Positions 9,661 through 18,145 of a stretch of DNA of 64,000 nucleotides are shown here, piece after piece. Made by a program: the position numbers and the translations under genes. The stretch covers positions 17,463 through 81,462 of the forward strand of contig CASZWJ010000007.1 of assembly GCA_949493535.1 (NCBI GenBank). Reading direction: 5' to 3'. The DNA comes from an uncultured Alphaproteobacteria bacterium. GTDB lineage: Bacteria; Pseudomonadota; Alphaproteobacteria; RF32; CAG-239. A model generated the notes under the pieces. It was not told the origin of the DNA. It worked only from the letters and a program-made list of their open reading frames with translations, and did not search any database. Position 1 is the stretch's first letter, and each line of letters opens with the position of its first letter.

Positions 9661-10116
9661 TTAGGCTTGTGTTACTTCAAGCAGCTTCAAAGTAACGCTC
9701 AATGCATCGGCATTTTGGTCATTGAACATATAAGCAAAGTTTTGTTTGGAAATTTCACCGAGCTTCTCGCTATCCATATTCAAAATACCGGCAAGAGTTT
9801 CAATGGTTTCGCCGCGGCCGGCAGCTGCATCCATAGCATATTGCTCCATGTTGTTTTCCATGAAAGCCAAAGCCATTCTGCCGGTACCGCCGGTAATGCG
9901 TCCGTTCGGGTCGCAACCGGATGTGCCGAATGTAATGCCGAATGTCTGTGTGCCGAACAATCCGTTGGTGGTTGCCGCCAAAACCTGCGGAGCAATACCG
10001 CTCTGTCCGCGCCAAGCCATAGAACCGAGGCCGCAGCCCGTGCTGTCAACGGCCTGAGCGTTTGAAGCCAGAACCAAAGCGCCGGCAACTGCTAAAGAGA
10101 ACACGATTTTTTTCAT
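9661..10116 (-). CDS. DUF3015 family secreted protein
   Basis: 151 aa. A clear signal peptide, MKKIVFSLAVAGALVLASNA, is cleaved after AQA. The mature part matches DUF3015: GCGLGSMAW near its start, then FGITFGTSGC and MEQYAMDAAAGRGETIETLA. The two cysteines suggest a periplasmic disulfide. The function of the family is unknown. The start is ATG 10116, supported by GGAG 9 nt upstream; a TTG five codons earlier is unlikely. Confidence 0.85.
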   Translation of the reverse strand: MKKIVFSLAVAGALVLASNAQAVDSTGCGLGSMAWRGQSGIAPQVLAATTNGLFGTQTFGITFGTSGCDPNGRITGGTGRMALAFMENNMEQYAMDAAAGRGETIETLAGILNMDSEKLGEISKQNFAYMFNDQNADALSVTLKLLEVTQA

Positions 10117-10230
10117 CTCAAAAATCTCCAATAGTTAAAATTTTACAAAAAACAATTTAACACAGTCTGCATTTTTGTATAGAGAATATTACCGGCTTTA
10201 CCCAGAAAATATTAATTTTTCCGAAAGAGC

Positions 10231-10258
10231 TTGCATTCGCGGAATTATATGCTATATT
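10231..10258 (+). promoter_or_regulatory. Promoter of greA
   Basis: -35 TTGCAT (10231-10236), a 16-nt spacer and -10 TATATT (10253-10258). It gives a leader of roughly 110 nt before the greA ATG. Confidence 0.6.
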
Positions 10259-10283
10259 GCAAAAATAAACATAAGGAAATGGG

Positions 10284-10309
10284 CTGTGACGGATTCTTTG
10301 ACGTCACAG
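10284..10309 (+). promoter_or_regulatory. Hairpin in the greA leader
   Basis: CTGTGACG and CGTCACAG form an 8-bp perfect dyad with a 10-nt loop, followed by a T-rich stretch. It lies in the transcribed leader and could be a weak attenuator or an operator. GreA acts on paused RNA polymerase, so autoregulation is conceivable but unproven. Confidence 0.45.
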
Positions 10310-10375
10310 TTTAATTTTTATAACAACTTTGATTTTTTTATAAAATCAGCAATCATTAACATTGAGGTAAATAAA

Positions 10376-10849
10376 ATGGAAAAATTCCCTTTGACCAAAC
10401 AAGGGTTCATTGAACTTGAAGCTGAATTAAAACACCTGAAAGCAGTCGAGCGTCCGAATATTATTGCCGCCATTGCAGAAGCGCGTTCACACGGCGACTT
10501 GTCCGAAAACGCAGAATATTCCGCAGCCAAAGAGAAACAAAGCTTTATTGAAGGCCGTATTCAAGACTTGGAAGCCGTTATCAGCCGCGCCCAAGTGATT
10601 GACCCGGCCGCAAGCAAATGCGGCGTTATCCGTTTTGGCGCCACGGTTTTGGTTGCCGATGAAGATACGGATAAAGAACAAAAATACCAAATCGTCGGCG
10701 ATTATGAAGCTGATATCGACCGCAATAAAATTTCGCTTTCTTCTCCCCTTGCCAAAGCTTTAATCGGCAAAGAAGTCGGCGATGTTGCTGAATTTTCGGC
10801 CCCCGGCGGAAAAAAATCTTTTGAAATTATTGAGATTGACTACATATAG
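10376..10849 (+). CDS. greA: Transcription elongation factor GreA
   Basis: GreA rescues backtracked RNA polymerase by stimulating transcript cleavage through the secondary channel. The 157-aa length is typical. The N-terminal coiled coil carries the acidic tip (HGDLSENAEYSAAKEKQ, ~42-58), and the C-terminal FKBP-like domain includes the ISLSSPLAKALIGKEVGD segment. ATG 10376 is chosen because it starts the standard MEKFPLTKQGF N-terminus and has GAGG upstream; an in-frame upstream extension to 10175 has no homology. Confidence 0.97.
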   Translation: MEKFPLTKQGFIELEAELKHLKAVERPNIIAAIAEARSHGDLSENAEYSAAKEKQSFIEGRIQDLEAVISRAQVIDPAASKCGVIRFGATVLVADEDTDKEQKYQIVGDYEADIDRNKISLSSPLAKALIGKEVGDVAEFSAPGGKKSFEIIEIDYI

Positions 10850-10877
10850 AAATCTCCTTTTTAATAAATATATATAA

Positions 10878-10904
10878 GCCATCGGAATACCGATGGCTTT
10901 TTTA
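10878..10904 (+). terminator. Terminator of greA
   Basis: GCCATCGG/CCGATGGC stem with an AATA loop and a following T-run. Confidence 0.85.
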
Positions 10905-10927
10905 TTTTATACTAAAGGAGAAAAGAA

Positions 10928-11260
10928 ATGACAGAAGCAACTTCCGCACCGCAGAACAACAATGCCAAATATACTTATAACTATGCTGACAAATGCGATT
11001 GCAGCGAAGATGACAACTGCGGCTGCTCTTATCCGAACAACATGCCTCACGATTTTGGCACCCACTGCCCGAAAGATCAGGAAAACAGCTGTTCAAACAA
11101 GGGGGGGAATAAATTGAAACCTGAAGAATACGATTATTCTTATAATCACGAAAAAACCGAAATTAAAACCGAAAACGTCCACCTCAAAGAGGAAAGCATT
11201 TGCATTTGCTCGCCCAAAGAATGCGAATGCAGCATAACCCGCAACGAAAAAAGCAAATAG
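10928..11260 (+). CDS. Small cysteine-rich protein with four CxC motifs
   Basis: 110 aa, preceded by a strong AAAGGAG, so it is very probably expressed. Ten cysteines are present: four CxC pairs (23/25, 31/33, 92/94, 99/101) plus Cys47 and Cys55, two of the CxC pairs near each end. There is no signal peptide. I recognise no family. CxC clusters of this kind bind soft metals (zinc, copper, cadmium) or take part in thiol redox chemistry, but that is inference. It lies directly upstream of thioredoxin reductase on the same strand with no terminator between them, so a thiol-related role is plausible. Confidence 0.75.
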   Translation: MTEATSAPQNNNAKYTYNYADKCDCSEDDNCGCSYPNNMPHDFGTHCPKDQENSCSNKGGNKLKPEEYDYSYNHEKTEIKTENVHLKEESICICSPKECECSITRNEKSK

Positions 11261-11356
11261 TTATCATCAGCCGGATTTTTATAACACAATAATCCTTGCC
11301 AAAGCGGCGTTTCATGGCTAATTTATAAAAAAATGAAATAAAGGAGTTATAATTAT

Positions 11357-12298
11357 ATGGCTGAATACAAAACAAAAGTACTAATTATCGGTTCCGGTCC
11401 GGCCGGCTATACGGCAGGCATTTACGCTGCACGTGCCGGCTTAAACCCGATTCTGGTTTCCGGCAGCCAAGTCGGCGGACAATTAACTATCACAACCGAA
11501 ATTGAAAATTTTCCGGGTTTTCCCGAACCGATCGGCGGCCTTGATTTAATGCAGCGTATGCGCGAACAGGCACAAAACGTCGGCGTAACCATCGTTGACG
11601 ATTTAATTACCGAAGTTGATTTTTCAAAAGCGCCTTATCATTGCAACTCCGCAGGCAGCAATCTGTTCTGCGGCGACACTGTTATTATCGCAACCGGCGC
11701 TTCGGCTCGCTGGCTGGGACTAGACAGCGAAAAGAAATTTTTAGGATTCGGCGTTTCCGGCTGCGCAACCTGCGACGGTTTTTTCTATCGCAACAGGGAT
11801 GTTGCTGTTGTCGGCGGCGGCAACACGGCTGCTGACGAGGCTTTATACCTCACCAACTTTGCAAAATCCGTCACCCTGATTCACCGGAGAGATTCTCTTC
11901 GCGCCGATAAAGTGATGCAGCAGCGTTTGGCTGATAATCAGAAAATTAAAATTGAATGGGACAGCGTTGTTGACGAAGTTGTCGGCACAGAAAATCCGCT
12001 GGGCGTTACGGGCGTTGTTCTGAAAAACGTTAAAACAGACAGCAAAAAAGAACTGAAAGTCGACGGATTGTTTATAGCCATAGGCCACCACCCGAACACA
12101 GATTTGTTCAAAGGAATTTTAGAATTGGACAACGACGGCTATATCAAAACCAAAGACAACGGCTGCGAAACAAACATTCAGGGCATTTTTGCCGCCGGAG
12201 ACGTTCAAAATCCGAACTACAGGCAGGCTGTGGTTGCAGCCGGTTCAGGCTGCATTGCTGCTCTGGAAGCCGAAAAATATTTAAGCCGCCAGAATTAA
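11357..12298 (+). CDS. trxB: Thioredoxin reductase TrxB
   Basis: FAD- and NADPH-dependent flavoenzyme that reduces thioredoxin in the cytoplasm. 313 aa, as expected for the low-molecular-weight type. The FAD-binding GSGPAGYTAGIYAARA is at ~12-27, the redox-active CATC at 136-139 and the NADPH-binding VVGGGNTAADEALYL follows near 151-165. The C-terminal FAD motif is GIFAAGDVQNPNYRQAV. ATG 11357 follows AAAGGAG. The palindromic repeat elements begin 4 nt after its stop codon. Confidence 0.97.
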   Translation: MAEYKTKVLIIGSGPAGYTAGIYAARAGLNPILVSGSQVGGQLTITTEIENFPGFPEPIGGLDLMQRMREQAQNVGVTIVDDLITEVDFSKAPYHCNSAGSNLFCGDTVIIATGASARWLGLDSEKKFLGFGVSGCATCDGFFYRNRDVAVVGGGNTAADEALYLTNFAKSVTLIHRRDSLRADKVMQQRLADNQKIKIEWDSVVDEVVGTENPLGVTGVVLKNVKTDSKKELKVDGLFIAIGHHPNTDLFKGILELDNDGYIKTKDNGCETNIQGIFAAGDVQNPNYRQAVVAAGSGCIAALEAEKYLSRQN

Positions 12299-12301
12299 AA
12301 G

Positions 12302-12390
12302 ATAATAAGGTCTAAGGAAAATTGCGAGGGAGTGTACAAAGAAGTACATAACCGAACAATTTATCCGCAAAATCTGTATTAGTTTTCCAT
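12302..12390 (+). repeat. Palindromic repeat element, family 1, copy A
   Basis: Begins 4 nt after the trxB stop. Order of parts: ATAATAAG, TAAGGA, inner stem AATTG (12320-12324), core GGAGTGTACAAA…GTACAT, ACCGAA, inner stem CAATT (12357-12361), TATCCGCA, outer stem partner AAATCT, GTATTAG. Positions 12313-12390 are identical to copy B 120 bp later. Confidence 0.85.
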
Positions 12391-12421
12391 GCATCTCAAT
12401 AAAGGGGGTTATATGAGAAAA

Positions 12422-12510
12422 ATAATAAGATTTAAGGAAAATTGCGAGGGAGTGTACAAAGAAGTACATAACCGAACAATTTATCCGCAAAATCTGTATT
12501 AGTTTTCCAT
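12422..12510 (+). repeat. Palindromic repeat element, family 1, copy B
   Basis: Exact 78-nt repeat of copy A at an offset of 120 bp. Its outer stem, AGATTT (12428-12433) with AAATCT (12490-12495), is perfect. The copy is further enclosed by a 13-nt inverted repeat with one mismatch (12398-12410 and 12513-12525, AATAAAGGG…/…CCCTTTATT). Confidence 0.85.
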
Positions 12511-12532
12511 AGAACACCCTTTATTCTTCTAC

Positions 12533-12634
12533 GGTTTTGATAGATACCTTTGCTGCGACGGAATTTTTGAACGACATGTACAACCAGTTACATGAGTGAA
12601 AAAATCCCGAGCATGAAAGGTGTATAGCAAAACC
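12533..12634 (+). repeat. Palindromic repeat element, family 2, copy C
   Basis: Nested stems: GGTTTTG/CAAAACC (12533-12539 and 12628-12634), ATACCTTT with AAAGGTGTAT, and an imperfect GGAATTTTT/AAAAAATCC stem. The centre is ACGACATGTAC…GTTACATGAG. It shares CTTTGCTRCG and GYATGAAAG with copy E at 58771. It ends 2 nt from the macB stop codon. Confidence 0.7.
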
Positions 12635-12635
12635 C

Positions 12636-13865
12636 CTATTCATAGCGGAGGGCGTTTATGGGATTTAACAGCGAAGCTTTATATGCCGGATAAAAACCGA
12701 AAAAGAGTCCGACAAAACCGGCAAAAGAAAACGGCAGCAAAATATACATCAGGGTTGCCTGCGGCGTGAGCGAACTGAACATCGCAACCAGATAAATCCC
12801 GCTCAATCCGAAAAAGATGCCGAGCAACCCGCCGATTAAAGACAAAACCAGCGCTTCCATTAAAAACTGCAAACGAATATCCCAGGTTTTGGCGCCGATT
12901 GCCATGCGAATACCGATTTCGCGCGTCCGTTCGGTCACGGAAACCAACATAATATTCATAATGCCGATACCACCGACCAGCAAAGAAATTCCGGCAATGG
13001 AACCTAACAGAATAGTCATGATTTTGGTTGAATTTTCCATCATTTCCATCATCTGCGTCAGGTTCATGATTACAAAGTCGTCTTCTTTGTTCGTACCGAG
13101 ATTATGCCGCTGCCGGAGCAGTTCTTTAATCTCGGGTTGAGAACTATAAGTACTTTGAGAATCAACAGCTTGCAGAATAATCATTCGAACTTGGTCCGGA
13201 AACTGGATTCCCATAACTTTTTTCTGCGCCGTAGTAATAGGAATAAACACGCTGTCATCCTGATCCTGCCCCATACCGCTCTGCCCGCGCGATATTAAAA
13301 CGCCGATAACCTGAAACGGCAACCCTTTAATGCGGATAGTCTTGCCGATAGGGTCAACATCGCCAAAGAGTTCATTAACAACCGTCTGCCCCAAAATGGC
13401 AACTTTATTGGCATTTTTAATATCAGATTCGCTGAAAAAGCGCCCATAAGCAAGCTCCCATTCCTTAATTTCAAAATTGCGGTTATCGGTTCCGGTAATG
13501 CCGGTCGACCAGTTTGCATTGCCGTAAACAATTTGCGCCGTCTCTTCCAAAACGGGAGCAGCCAGACGGATTTTGCTTATTTTTTCCTGAATGGCATTGC
13601 CGTCAGCCATTTTCATTGTCGGCTGCGACCCGTGCCCGCCGCGCGCTCCGCTGGATGTGGCCACGCCGGAACGGACAATAATCAGATTGGAGCCCATGGT
13701 TTTCATTTCGTTTTGAATTGAAATCTGCGCACCGTTACCAATAGCCAGCATCACAATCACCGCAGCCACGCCGATAATAATGCCGAGACTGGTTAAAATA
13801 GAACGCATTTTATTGGCTTTGATTGCCCGAACCGCAATGCTGAAAATGGTCTTTAATTCAATCAT
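12636..13865 (-). CDS. MacB-type ABC transporter permease
   Basis: Inner-membrane subunit of a tripartite efflux or lipoprotein/peptide export system. 409 aa. The N-terminal membrane helix is SILTSLGIIIGVAAVIVMLAIG (~21-42). A large periplasmic MacB_PCD domain follows (~45-245). A FtsX domain carries three helices near 290, 340 and 375, including VTERTREIGIRMAIGAK. Start ATG 13865 overlaps the stop of the ATPase gene by 8 nt. In E. coli the ATPase and permease are fused in MacB; here they are separate, as in many homologues. Substrate unknown. Confidence 0.88.
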   Translation of the reverse strand: MIELKTIFSIAVRAIKANKMRSILTSLGIIIGVAAVIVMLAIGNGAQISIQNEMKTMGSNLIIVRSGVATSSGARGGHGSQPTMKMADGNAIQEKISKIRLAAPVLEETAQIVYGNANWSTGITGTDNRNFEIKEWELAYGRFFSESDIKNANKVAILGQTVVNELFGDVDPIGKTIRIKGLPFQVIGVLISRGQSGMGQDQDDSVFIPITTAQKKVMGIQFPDQVRMIILQAVDSQSTYSSQPEIKELLRQRHNLGTNKEDDFVIMNLTQMMEMMENSTKIMTILLGSIAGISLLVGGIGIMNIMLVSVTERTREIGIRMAIGAKTWDIRLQFLMEALVLSLIGGLLGIFFGLSGIYLVAMFSSLTPQATLMYILLPFSFAGFVGLFFGFYPAYKASLLNPINALRYE

Positions 13866-14574
13866 GCTTCTTCTCCGGCCTTGTAGATTTGCTGACCACC
13901 TCATCGCTGCTGATTTCCCCGTCCACAATGCGAATAATTCTGTTTGCATATTTGGCAATGTCTTCTTCATGGGTCACCAAAATAATCGTTCGTTTCATCT
14001 CCTGATTAAGTTTGGTAAACAATTCCATAATTTCAACGCTCATTTTCGTATCAAGGTTACCGGTCGGCTCGTCGGCAAAAATAATCGGCGCTTCGTTAAC
14101 AATCGCACGGGCAATTGCCACGCGCTGCTGCTGTCCGCCGGAAAGCTGGTTCGGCTGGTGATGCATACGTTCTTTCAGCCCCACGCTTTTCAAAGCTTGC
14201 TCCGCCCGTTTTCTGCGCTCGTCATCCGGCACGCCGGCATAAACCATCGGCAGTTCGACATTTTCAATAGCAGAAGTTCTGGACAACAGGTTAAATCCCT
14301 GAAAAACAAAACCGATTTTCTGATTGCGGATTTCCGCCAATTCGTCAGAAGAAAGCCGCTCGACATTAATAGCGTCAAGCAGATAATGCCCCGAAGTCGG
14401 TTTGTCCAGACAACCGAGAATATTCATCAAAGTAGATTTTCCTGAACCGGACGGCCCCATAATGGCAACAAACTCGCCATTATCAATCTGCAGAGAAATC
14501 CCTTTGAGAATTTTCAGATTAAAACCGTCAAGAGGATAACTCTTGGTAATGTTTTTCAGTTCAATCAAAGCCAT
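13858..14574 (-). CDS. MacB/LolD-type ABC transporter ATP-binding protein
   Basis: 238-aa ATPase that powers the adjacent permease. Walker A is GPSGSGKST (~39-47), the signature is [14 protein letters not shown] (~143-156) and Walker B is [12 protein letters not shown], followed by the H-loop VTHEEDIA. The start ATG 14574 shares one base with the stop of the upstream adaptor gene (TAATG), implying translational coupling. Substrate specificity cannot be read from the sequence. Confidence 0.93.
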   Translation of the reverse strand: MALIELKNITKSYPLDGFNLKILKGISLQIDNGEFVAIMGPSGSGKSTLMNILGCLDKPTSGHYLLDAINVERLSSDELAEIRNQKIGFVFQGFNLLSRTSAIENVELPMVYAGVPDDERRKRAEQALKSVGLKERMHHQPNQLSGGQQQRVAIARAIVNEAPIIFADEPTGNLDTKMSVEIMELFTKLNQEMKRTIILVTHEEDIAKYANRIIRIVDGEISSDEVVSKSTRPEKKHD

Positions 14575-15734
14575 TAGCGCGGCATCCTCATTCTCATTTG
14601 CCGGCTTTTGACTTCAGTGCCTTTTTTTTCCAAAATCACATTATCCCCTTCTTGCAGCTCGGCTGAACTAATTTCTGTATGGTTATCATCGCTGACGCCG
14701 GTTTTAACGGCAACGCGCAGCGACTTTCCGTATTTCATAATCCATAAGCCTTTGTCTTTATACCTTTTGCTGCTGCCGCCGTTTTCATCTTCCATATAAA
14801 AACGCAAGGCCTGATTCGGAACCAGCAAAACATCTCCTTTTTCTGAAGTTATAATTTCAACATTGGCAGTCATCCCCGGTTTAAGTTTTAACTCCCGATT
14901 ATCAATTTCAATAATAACTTCATAAGTCACGACATTGGATGTATTAATGGCTTCATTGCGAACCTGAGTTACAAGGCCGTAAAAAATTTCATCGGGATAA
15001 CTGTCCACACTGAACTCAACCGTCTGCCCTTCTTTCACTTTGGCAATATCGGCCTCGACAACAGAAGCCTCAATCTGCATCTTGGTCAAATCTTCCGCCA
15101 CATTAAACAAAGTCGGCGTTTGGAAACTGGCGGCAACAGTTTGCCCCACCTCCACTTCTTTGGATACGACAATCCCTTCTACCGGAGAAACAATTTTTGT
15201 ATAGTTCAAATCAATCTTTGCAGAATTGAGCGAAGCCTCAGCCTGTTTAACCTGAGCTTCTTTTAAAACCAGCTGGGCAACCGCATTGTCATAATCGCGT
15301 TGCGCGGATTCAAGTTCTTTATCGGCCGAATATCTGGAAACATTAAGCTTTTTAACTCGATCCAAATGCTTTTTATAATATGTAATATCATTTTTAACAA
15401 CCTGCACTTCGGCTTTTGCAATATCAAGCGCAGCCTGCCTTTGAGCAACCGTTGCCTCGAACAGTGCAGGATCTATCTGCGCCAAAACCTGATCTTTCTG
15501 CACGGGAGAATTATAATCGACATATATTTCAGAAATTGTTCCCGACACCTGCGTGCCGATATTAATTGTCGAAATCGGATTAATAATGCCCGAAGCGGTT
15601 ACTTTTTCGGTAATAGCCCCTTTGGAAAGTGTATTAACAACATATTCATCGGCATTTTTCTGACTGCGTTGGAAATAAAAAACGAATCCCGCGGCAACTA
15701 TCAGCAATAATCCATATTTTATATATCTCTTCAT
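14574..15734 (-). CDS. MacA-type periplasmic adaptor (HlyD/RND family)
   Basis: 386 aa. An N-terminal membrane anchor (residues ~5-22) is followed by a lipoyl-like half-motif (GTQVSGTISEIYVDYN), a long α-hairpin (~105-185), the second lipoyl half (VSPVEGIVVSKEVEVGQTVA) and β-barrel domains. Such adaptors bridge the MacB-type permease to an outer-membrane TolC-like channel. It is the first gene of a three-gene minus-strand operon (adaptor, ATPase, permease) coupled by overlaps. No TolC homologue lies in the window. Confidence 0.9.
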   Translation of the reverse strand: MKRYIKYGLLLIVAAGFVFYFQRSQKNADEYVVNTLSKGAITEKVTASGIINPISTINIGTQVSGTISEIYVDYNSPVQKDQVLAQIDPALFEATVAQRQAALDIAKAEVQVVKNDITYYKKHLDRVKKLNVSRYSADKELESAQRDYDNAVAQLVLKEAQVKQAEASLNSAKIDLNYTKIVSPVEGIVVSKEVEVGQTVAASFQTPTLFNVAEDLTKMQIEASVVEADIAKVKEGQTVEFSVDSYPDEIFYGLVTQVRNEAINTSNVVTYEVIIEIDNRELKLKPGMTANVEIITSEKGDVLLVPNQALRFYMEDENGGSSKRYKDKGLWIMKYGKSLRVAVKTGVSDDNHTEISSAELQEGDNVILEKKGTEVKSRQMRMRMPR

Positions 15735-15814
15735 CTCCGTTTCTACCTTAACGATAAATTTGGCGCCAATTTTTTTATAAAGTAAGCCAAATTGCTTAAA
15801 ATTTAATAAAGGTC

Positions 15815-15843
15815 TTGCAAAGCCCCATATTTTTGTCTATATT
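15815..15843 (+). promoter_or_regulatory. Promoter of the 15944 gene
   Basis: -35 TTGCAA (15815-15820), a 17-nt spacer, -10 TATATT (15838-15843). Predicted leader about 95 nt. Confidence 0.65.
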
Positions 15844-15886
15844 ATTAAACAATATTTATACAATTATGACTACGCATTATATATAA

Positions 15887-15917
15887 CGCCAATCCGAGCA
15901 ATTTTGTTCACTTGGCG
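15887..15917 (+). promoter_or_regulatory. Leader hairpin before the 15944 gene
   Basis: CGCCAA (15887-15892) pairs with TTGGCG (15912-15917), leaving a 19-nt loop. A 26-nt A/T-rich single-stranded stretch without Shine-Dalgarno then leads to the ATG. The same layout precedes the 23501 gene. Confidence 0.5.
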
Positions 15918-15943
15918 AGTACTAACAATAAAACTTTTTAAAT

Positions 15944-16270
15944 ATGAGTGAATCAAACACTGTGACCGCCGCGTTAAAAAATGCGCGCCGGTTCAATGCC
16001 AACGGCAATCAGAAAATCAGTAGGAAACAAGCCAAAGCCATCGAAAACAACAAGTTTTTGAGAAGCGTCATCACTGAGCTTGATCATCAGAAAACGACTT
16101 CGGCCGAGAACATCACCCGCTTAAGAAACATTTTCTCCTCGCTCAAAAACTACAAAGGGCTGGAAAAATATCTTTATGAGGTCACAATCTCGCTGGGTTT
16201 AAGCCGCAAACCTGATTTCATCGCTCTGGCAAAAGAGTTTAACACTATTCTCACCGAACAAAAACTCTGA
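15944..16270 (+). CDS. Unknown small basic helical protein, 108 aa
   Basis: No family is recognised. The protein is basic and predicted to be mostly helical, with no signal peptide or membrane segment. It starts at ATG 15944 with no Shine-Dalgarno; a clear promoter and a leader hairpin lie upstream. Its stop is only 29 nt before the next gene, so the two are probably one transcript. Codon use favours C-ending codons more than the neighbours, which may mean high expression or a different origin. Confidence 0.7.
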   Translation: MSESNTVTAALKNARRFNANGNQKISRKQAKAIENNKFLRSVITELDHQKTTSAENITRLRNIFSSLKNYKGLEKYLYEVTISLGLSRKPDFIALAKEFNTILTEQKL

Positions 16271-16299
16271 GAAAAATTATTAAAAAAAAACAAAAAAAA

Positions 16300-17145
16300 A
16301 TGGATTTAAAAAAGTTTTTTAACAGCATTGCCCATCTTCCGCTGGAAGATAAGATTGCAAAGGTTTTTGAAACATTTGTCTCAAAAAATGAGTTGAAATT
16401 GGCCAACCAAACGGTTCTCAAACTCATCGGCAGGGATAAAACAATTTCGCTGCAAGAAAAAGAAAGGCTTATCCTGAAATATTTTCCGGAGAACGCATCA
16501 AATCTTTTCCTCGAAATTATCGAGGCATCGCGAAAGAAACCCCACAATCTCACCAACCAGCTTCATTTGCTTGACTACATCAAGCTGAACATGAACCAAG
16601 GAGGATTGCTGCACACCGCGCATCTGGACACAATCTACGGCCTGAAAGAGGAAAATGTCAAAGAAAAAAACAAACGTTTTCTCAAGACAATTGCCGCTTT
16701 TCTGACCCAGAAACGCGAATTGAACGAATACGTGGACAAGCATGATTGTCAAATCATCAAAAACTTCCTGAAAGTGGAACTTTACACCCAATATCAGGAT
16801 CAGATAAATGACATCATCCATGTCGCATTCCGTTTCAAAAAACAGAGAATTAAACAGTATGCATCGGCATTTTACGATGAGGTCATCAGCCACACCGGAA
16901 ATATCGACAAAGTTCTGTTCTTACTCCTGTTGCGCGGAGCATACCTGAGCGAAGAGGTCTACAACCTTCTTATAAAGCATGCAGATCTCATCACCGATGA
17001 CGAATCTCTCGGCAATGATGTGATTGAAGCTGTCCAAAAGCTCCAAACTGAAGATTTGAATGCTTCAAAAGAAGAAAGGCAAATGATTGACCATGCGTTA
17101 GAAATTCTAAACGCCAAAATGGTCATGAAAGCAGCGACCAGATAA
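16300..17145 (+). CDS. Unknown helical protein, 281 aa
   Basis: No family is recognised. The sequence is rich in Lys, Leu and Glu and almost entirely helical by pattern, without signal peptide, membrane segments or catalytic motifs. The ATG at 16300 follows a run of A without a Shine-Dalgarno. It is probably the second gene of an operon with the 108-aa protein, ending at the terminator at 17164. A role as a partner of that small protein is a guess from position only. Confidence 0.7.
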   Translation: MDLKKFFNSIAHLPLEDKIAKVFETFVSKNELKLANQTVLKLIGRDKTISLQEKERLILKYFPENASNLFLEIIEASRKKPHNLTNQLHLLDYIKLNMNQGGLLHTAHLDTIYGLKEENVKEKNKRFLKTIAAFLTQKRELNEYVDKHDCQIIKNFLKVELYTQYQDQINDIIHVAFRFKKQRIKQYASAFYDEVISHTGNIDKVLFLLLLRGAYLSEEVYNLLIKHADLITDDESLGNDVIEAVQKLQTEDLNASKEERQMIDHALEILNAKMVMKAATR

Positions 17146-17163
17146 CTTTTTCATTTTTACCTG

Positions 17164-17198
17164 AAAGGCGCCTTCGTGAGAAGGTGTCTTTTTTTTAG
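17164..17198 (+). terminator. Terminator of the 15944–17145 gene pair
   Basis: AAAGGCGCCTTC and GAAGGTGTCTTT pair (with G·T wobble) around GTGA, followed by eight T. Confidence 0.85.
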
Positions 17199-17220
17199 CT
17201 TTTTTACTGCATAAAAAAAC

Positions 17221-17248
17221 AAGGTGCCTGACTTTTGTCAGACACCTT
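17221..17248 (-). terminator. Terminator of the 17259–18006 gene pair
   Basis: AAGGTG-C-CTGAC and GTCAG-A-CACCTT form a stem around TTTT. The T-run follows on the minus strand. Confidence 0.8.
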
Positions 17249-17258
17249 ACATGTTTGT

Positions 17259-17603
17259 TTAACAAATAATAAAAGCAACCTCAGAATAAGCTTCAATCCT
17301 TATCTCTTTTGAGCTGCAATCATAAACGACAAGATAATCTCCGGCTCCCGATATTTCCGAGATAAACGAGATATTGCCGTATCTGCCTTTCTGGTAAAAC
17401 TTAACCCGAGAAGGCAGTCTGTCCGGCAGCAGCAAATGGCCGCTTCCGCCGGTTTCATCATATCTCCGGCGCAAATTTCTCAGTTTGGCAGAAGTGTCTT
17501 CAAGATTTTCAAAGACATATTTTTCGATCAAAGCGCCGACTTCTGCACGCATTTTCAACAGCACTTCTTCTGCAATGCTCTCAAATGTGATTCTTCTAGA
17601 CAT
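17259..17603 (-). CDS. Unknown small protein, 114 aa
   Basis: No family is recognised. The N-terminal half is helical and basic and the C-terminal half β-rich, ending EVAFIIC. The start ATG 17603 overlaps the end of the preceding gene by 8 nt, so the two are translated from one message. It has no signal peptide. Nothing else indicates a role. Confidence 0.65.
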   Translation of the reverse strand: MSRRITFESIAEEVLLKMRAEVGALIEKYVFENLEDTSAKLRNLRRRYDETGGSGHLLLPDRLPSRVKFYQKGRYGNISFISEISGAGDYLVVYDCSSKEIRIEAYSEVAFIIC

Positions 17604-18006
17604 CGTAATTTTGTTTAAATTGGAAACAAAGTTGTTTTTGATACATTATTATTTTTCCACGGATATGCGAACCATAAGGTAACATCAATACAAAATCGGT
17701 TCCAATCGCATGCGGTTTCAAAGCCTTATAGGTTAAAGAACCGTACCACAACCCCATACTATTGGTTTCCGGAATGTAATACAGATAATCTTTGTGAGAT
17801 CTATCGCTCCGACACGTCAGTTCCATAATAACTATCGGGCACATACACTTATTCCGAAGGGAAATATCATGGCATTCGGCAATTACAGCTTCTCCCATAT
17901 TATAGTCTTCTTCCAACCCGACAATTTCCGTCGTCATAAAATACTTCAAATACTCAGAAGTCCAAATCACTGTCTGGCTTTCTTTAAAAAAGTCTTCTAA
18001 CACCAT
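17596..18006 (-). CDS. Unknown small protein with LWYGSL motif, 136 aa
   Basis: No family is recognised. The motif GLWYGSL at ~85-91 recalls LWFGSL and LWFGKV in the 36665 and 37318 proteins, so it may be a shortened distant relative. It contains six cysteines, four of them between ~45 and ~65. The ATG at 18006 has no Shine-Dalgarno; a promoter lies upstream (18036-18064). It overlaps the 17259 gene. Confidence 0.65.
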   Translation of the reverse strand: MVLEDFFKESQTVIWTSEYLKYFMTTEIVGLEEDYNMGEAVIAECHDISLRNKCMCPIVIMELTCRSDRSHKDYLYYIPETNSMGLWYGSLTYKALKPHAIGTDFVLMLPYGSHIRGKIIMYQKQLCFQFKQNYDV

Positions 18007-18035
18007 AATTTACATTTTTATATTTAACTGCACTT

Positions 18036-18064
18036 AAATTAAAGAAAATTTAGACAAAAGTCAA
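18036..18064 (-). promoter_or_regulatory. Promoter of the 18006–17259 gene pair
   Basis: On the minus strand, -35 TTGACT (18064-18059), a 17-nt spacer, -10 TAATTT (18041-18036). Leader about 25 nt. Confidence 0.5.
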
Positions 18065-18145
18065 GTTTTATTCCCTCTCCACTTTAAATAAAGAGAAAGC
18101 TTTATATATATGAGGTCTGCAAACTAACCTTATAAGGATAATATC

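Noticed and set aside
10175..10375. N-terminal extension of GreA
   Set aside because: The added 67 residues do not belong to the GreA family and overlap the greA promoter and leader hairpin.
12281..12517. A 78-codon minus-strand frame containing two near-identical peptides
   Set aside because: It is produced entirely by repeat copies A and B. A similar frame at 54616-54822 arises from copy D. No ribosome binding site is present, and variation follows RNA-stem pairing, not codon positions.
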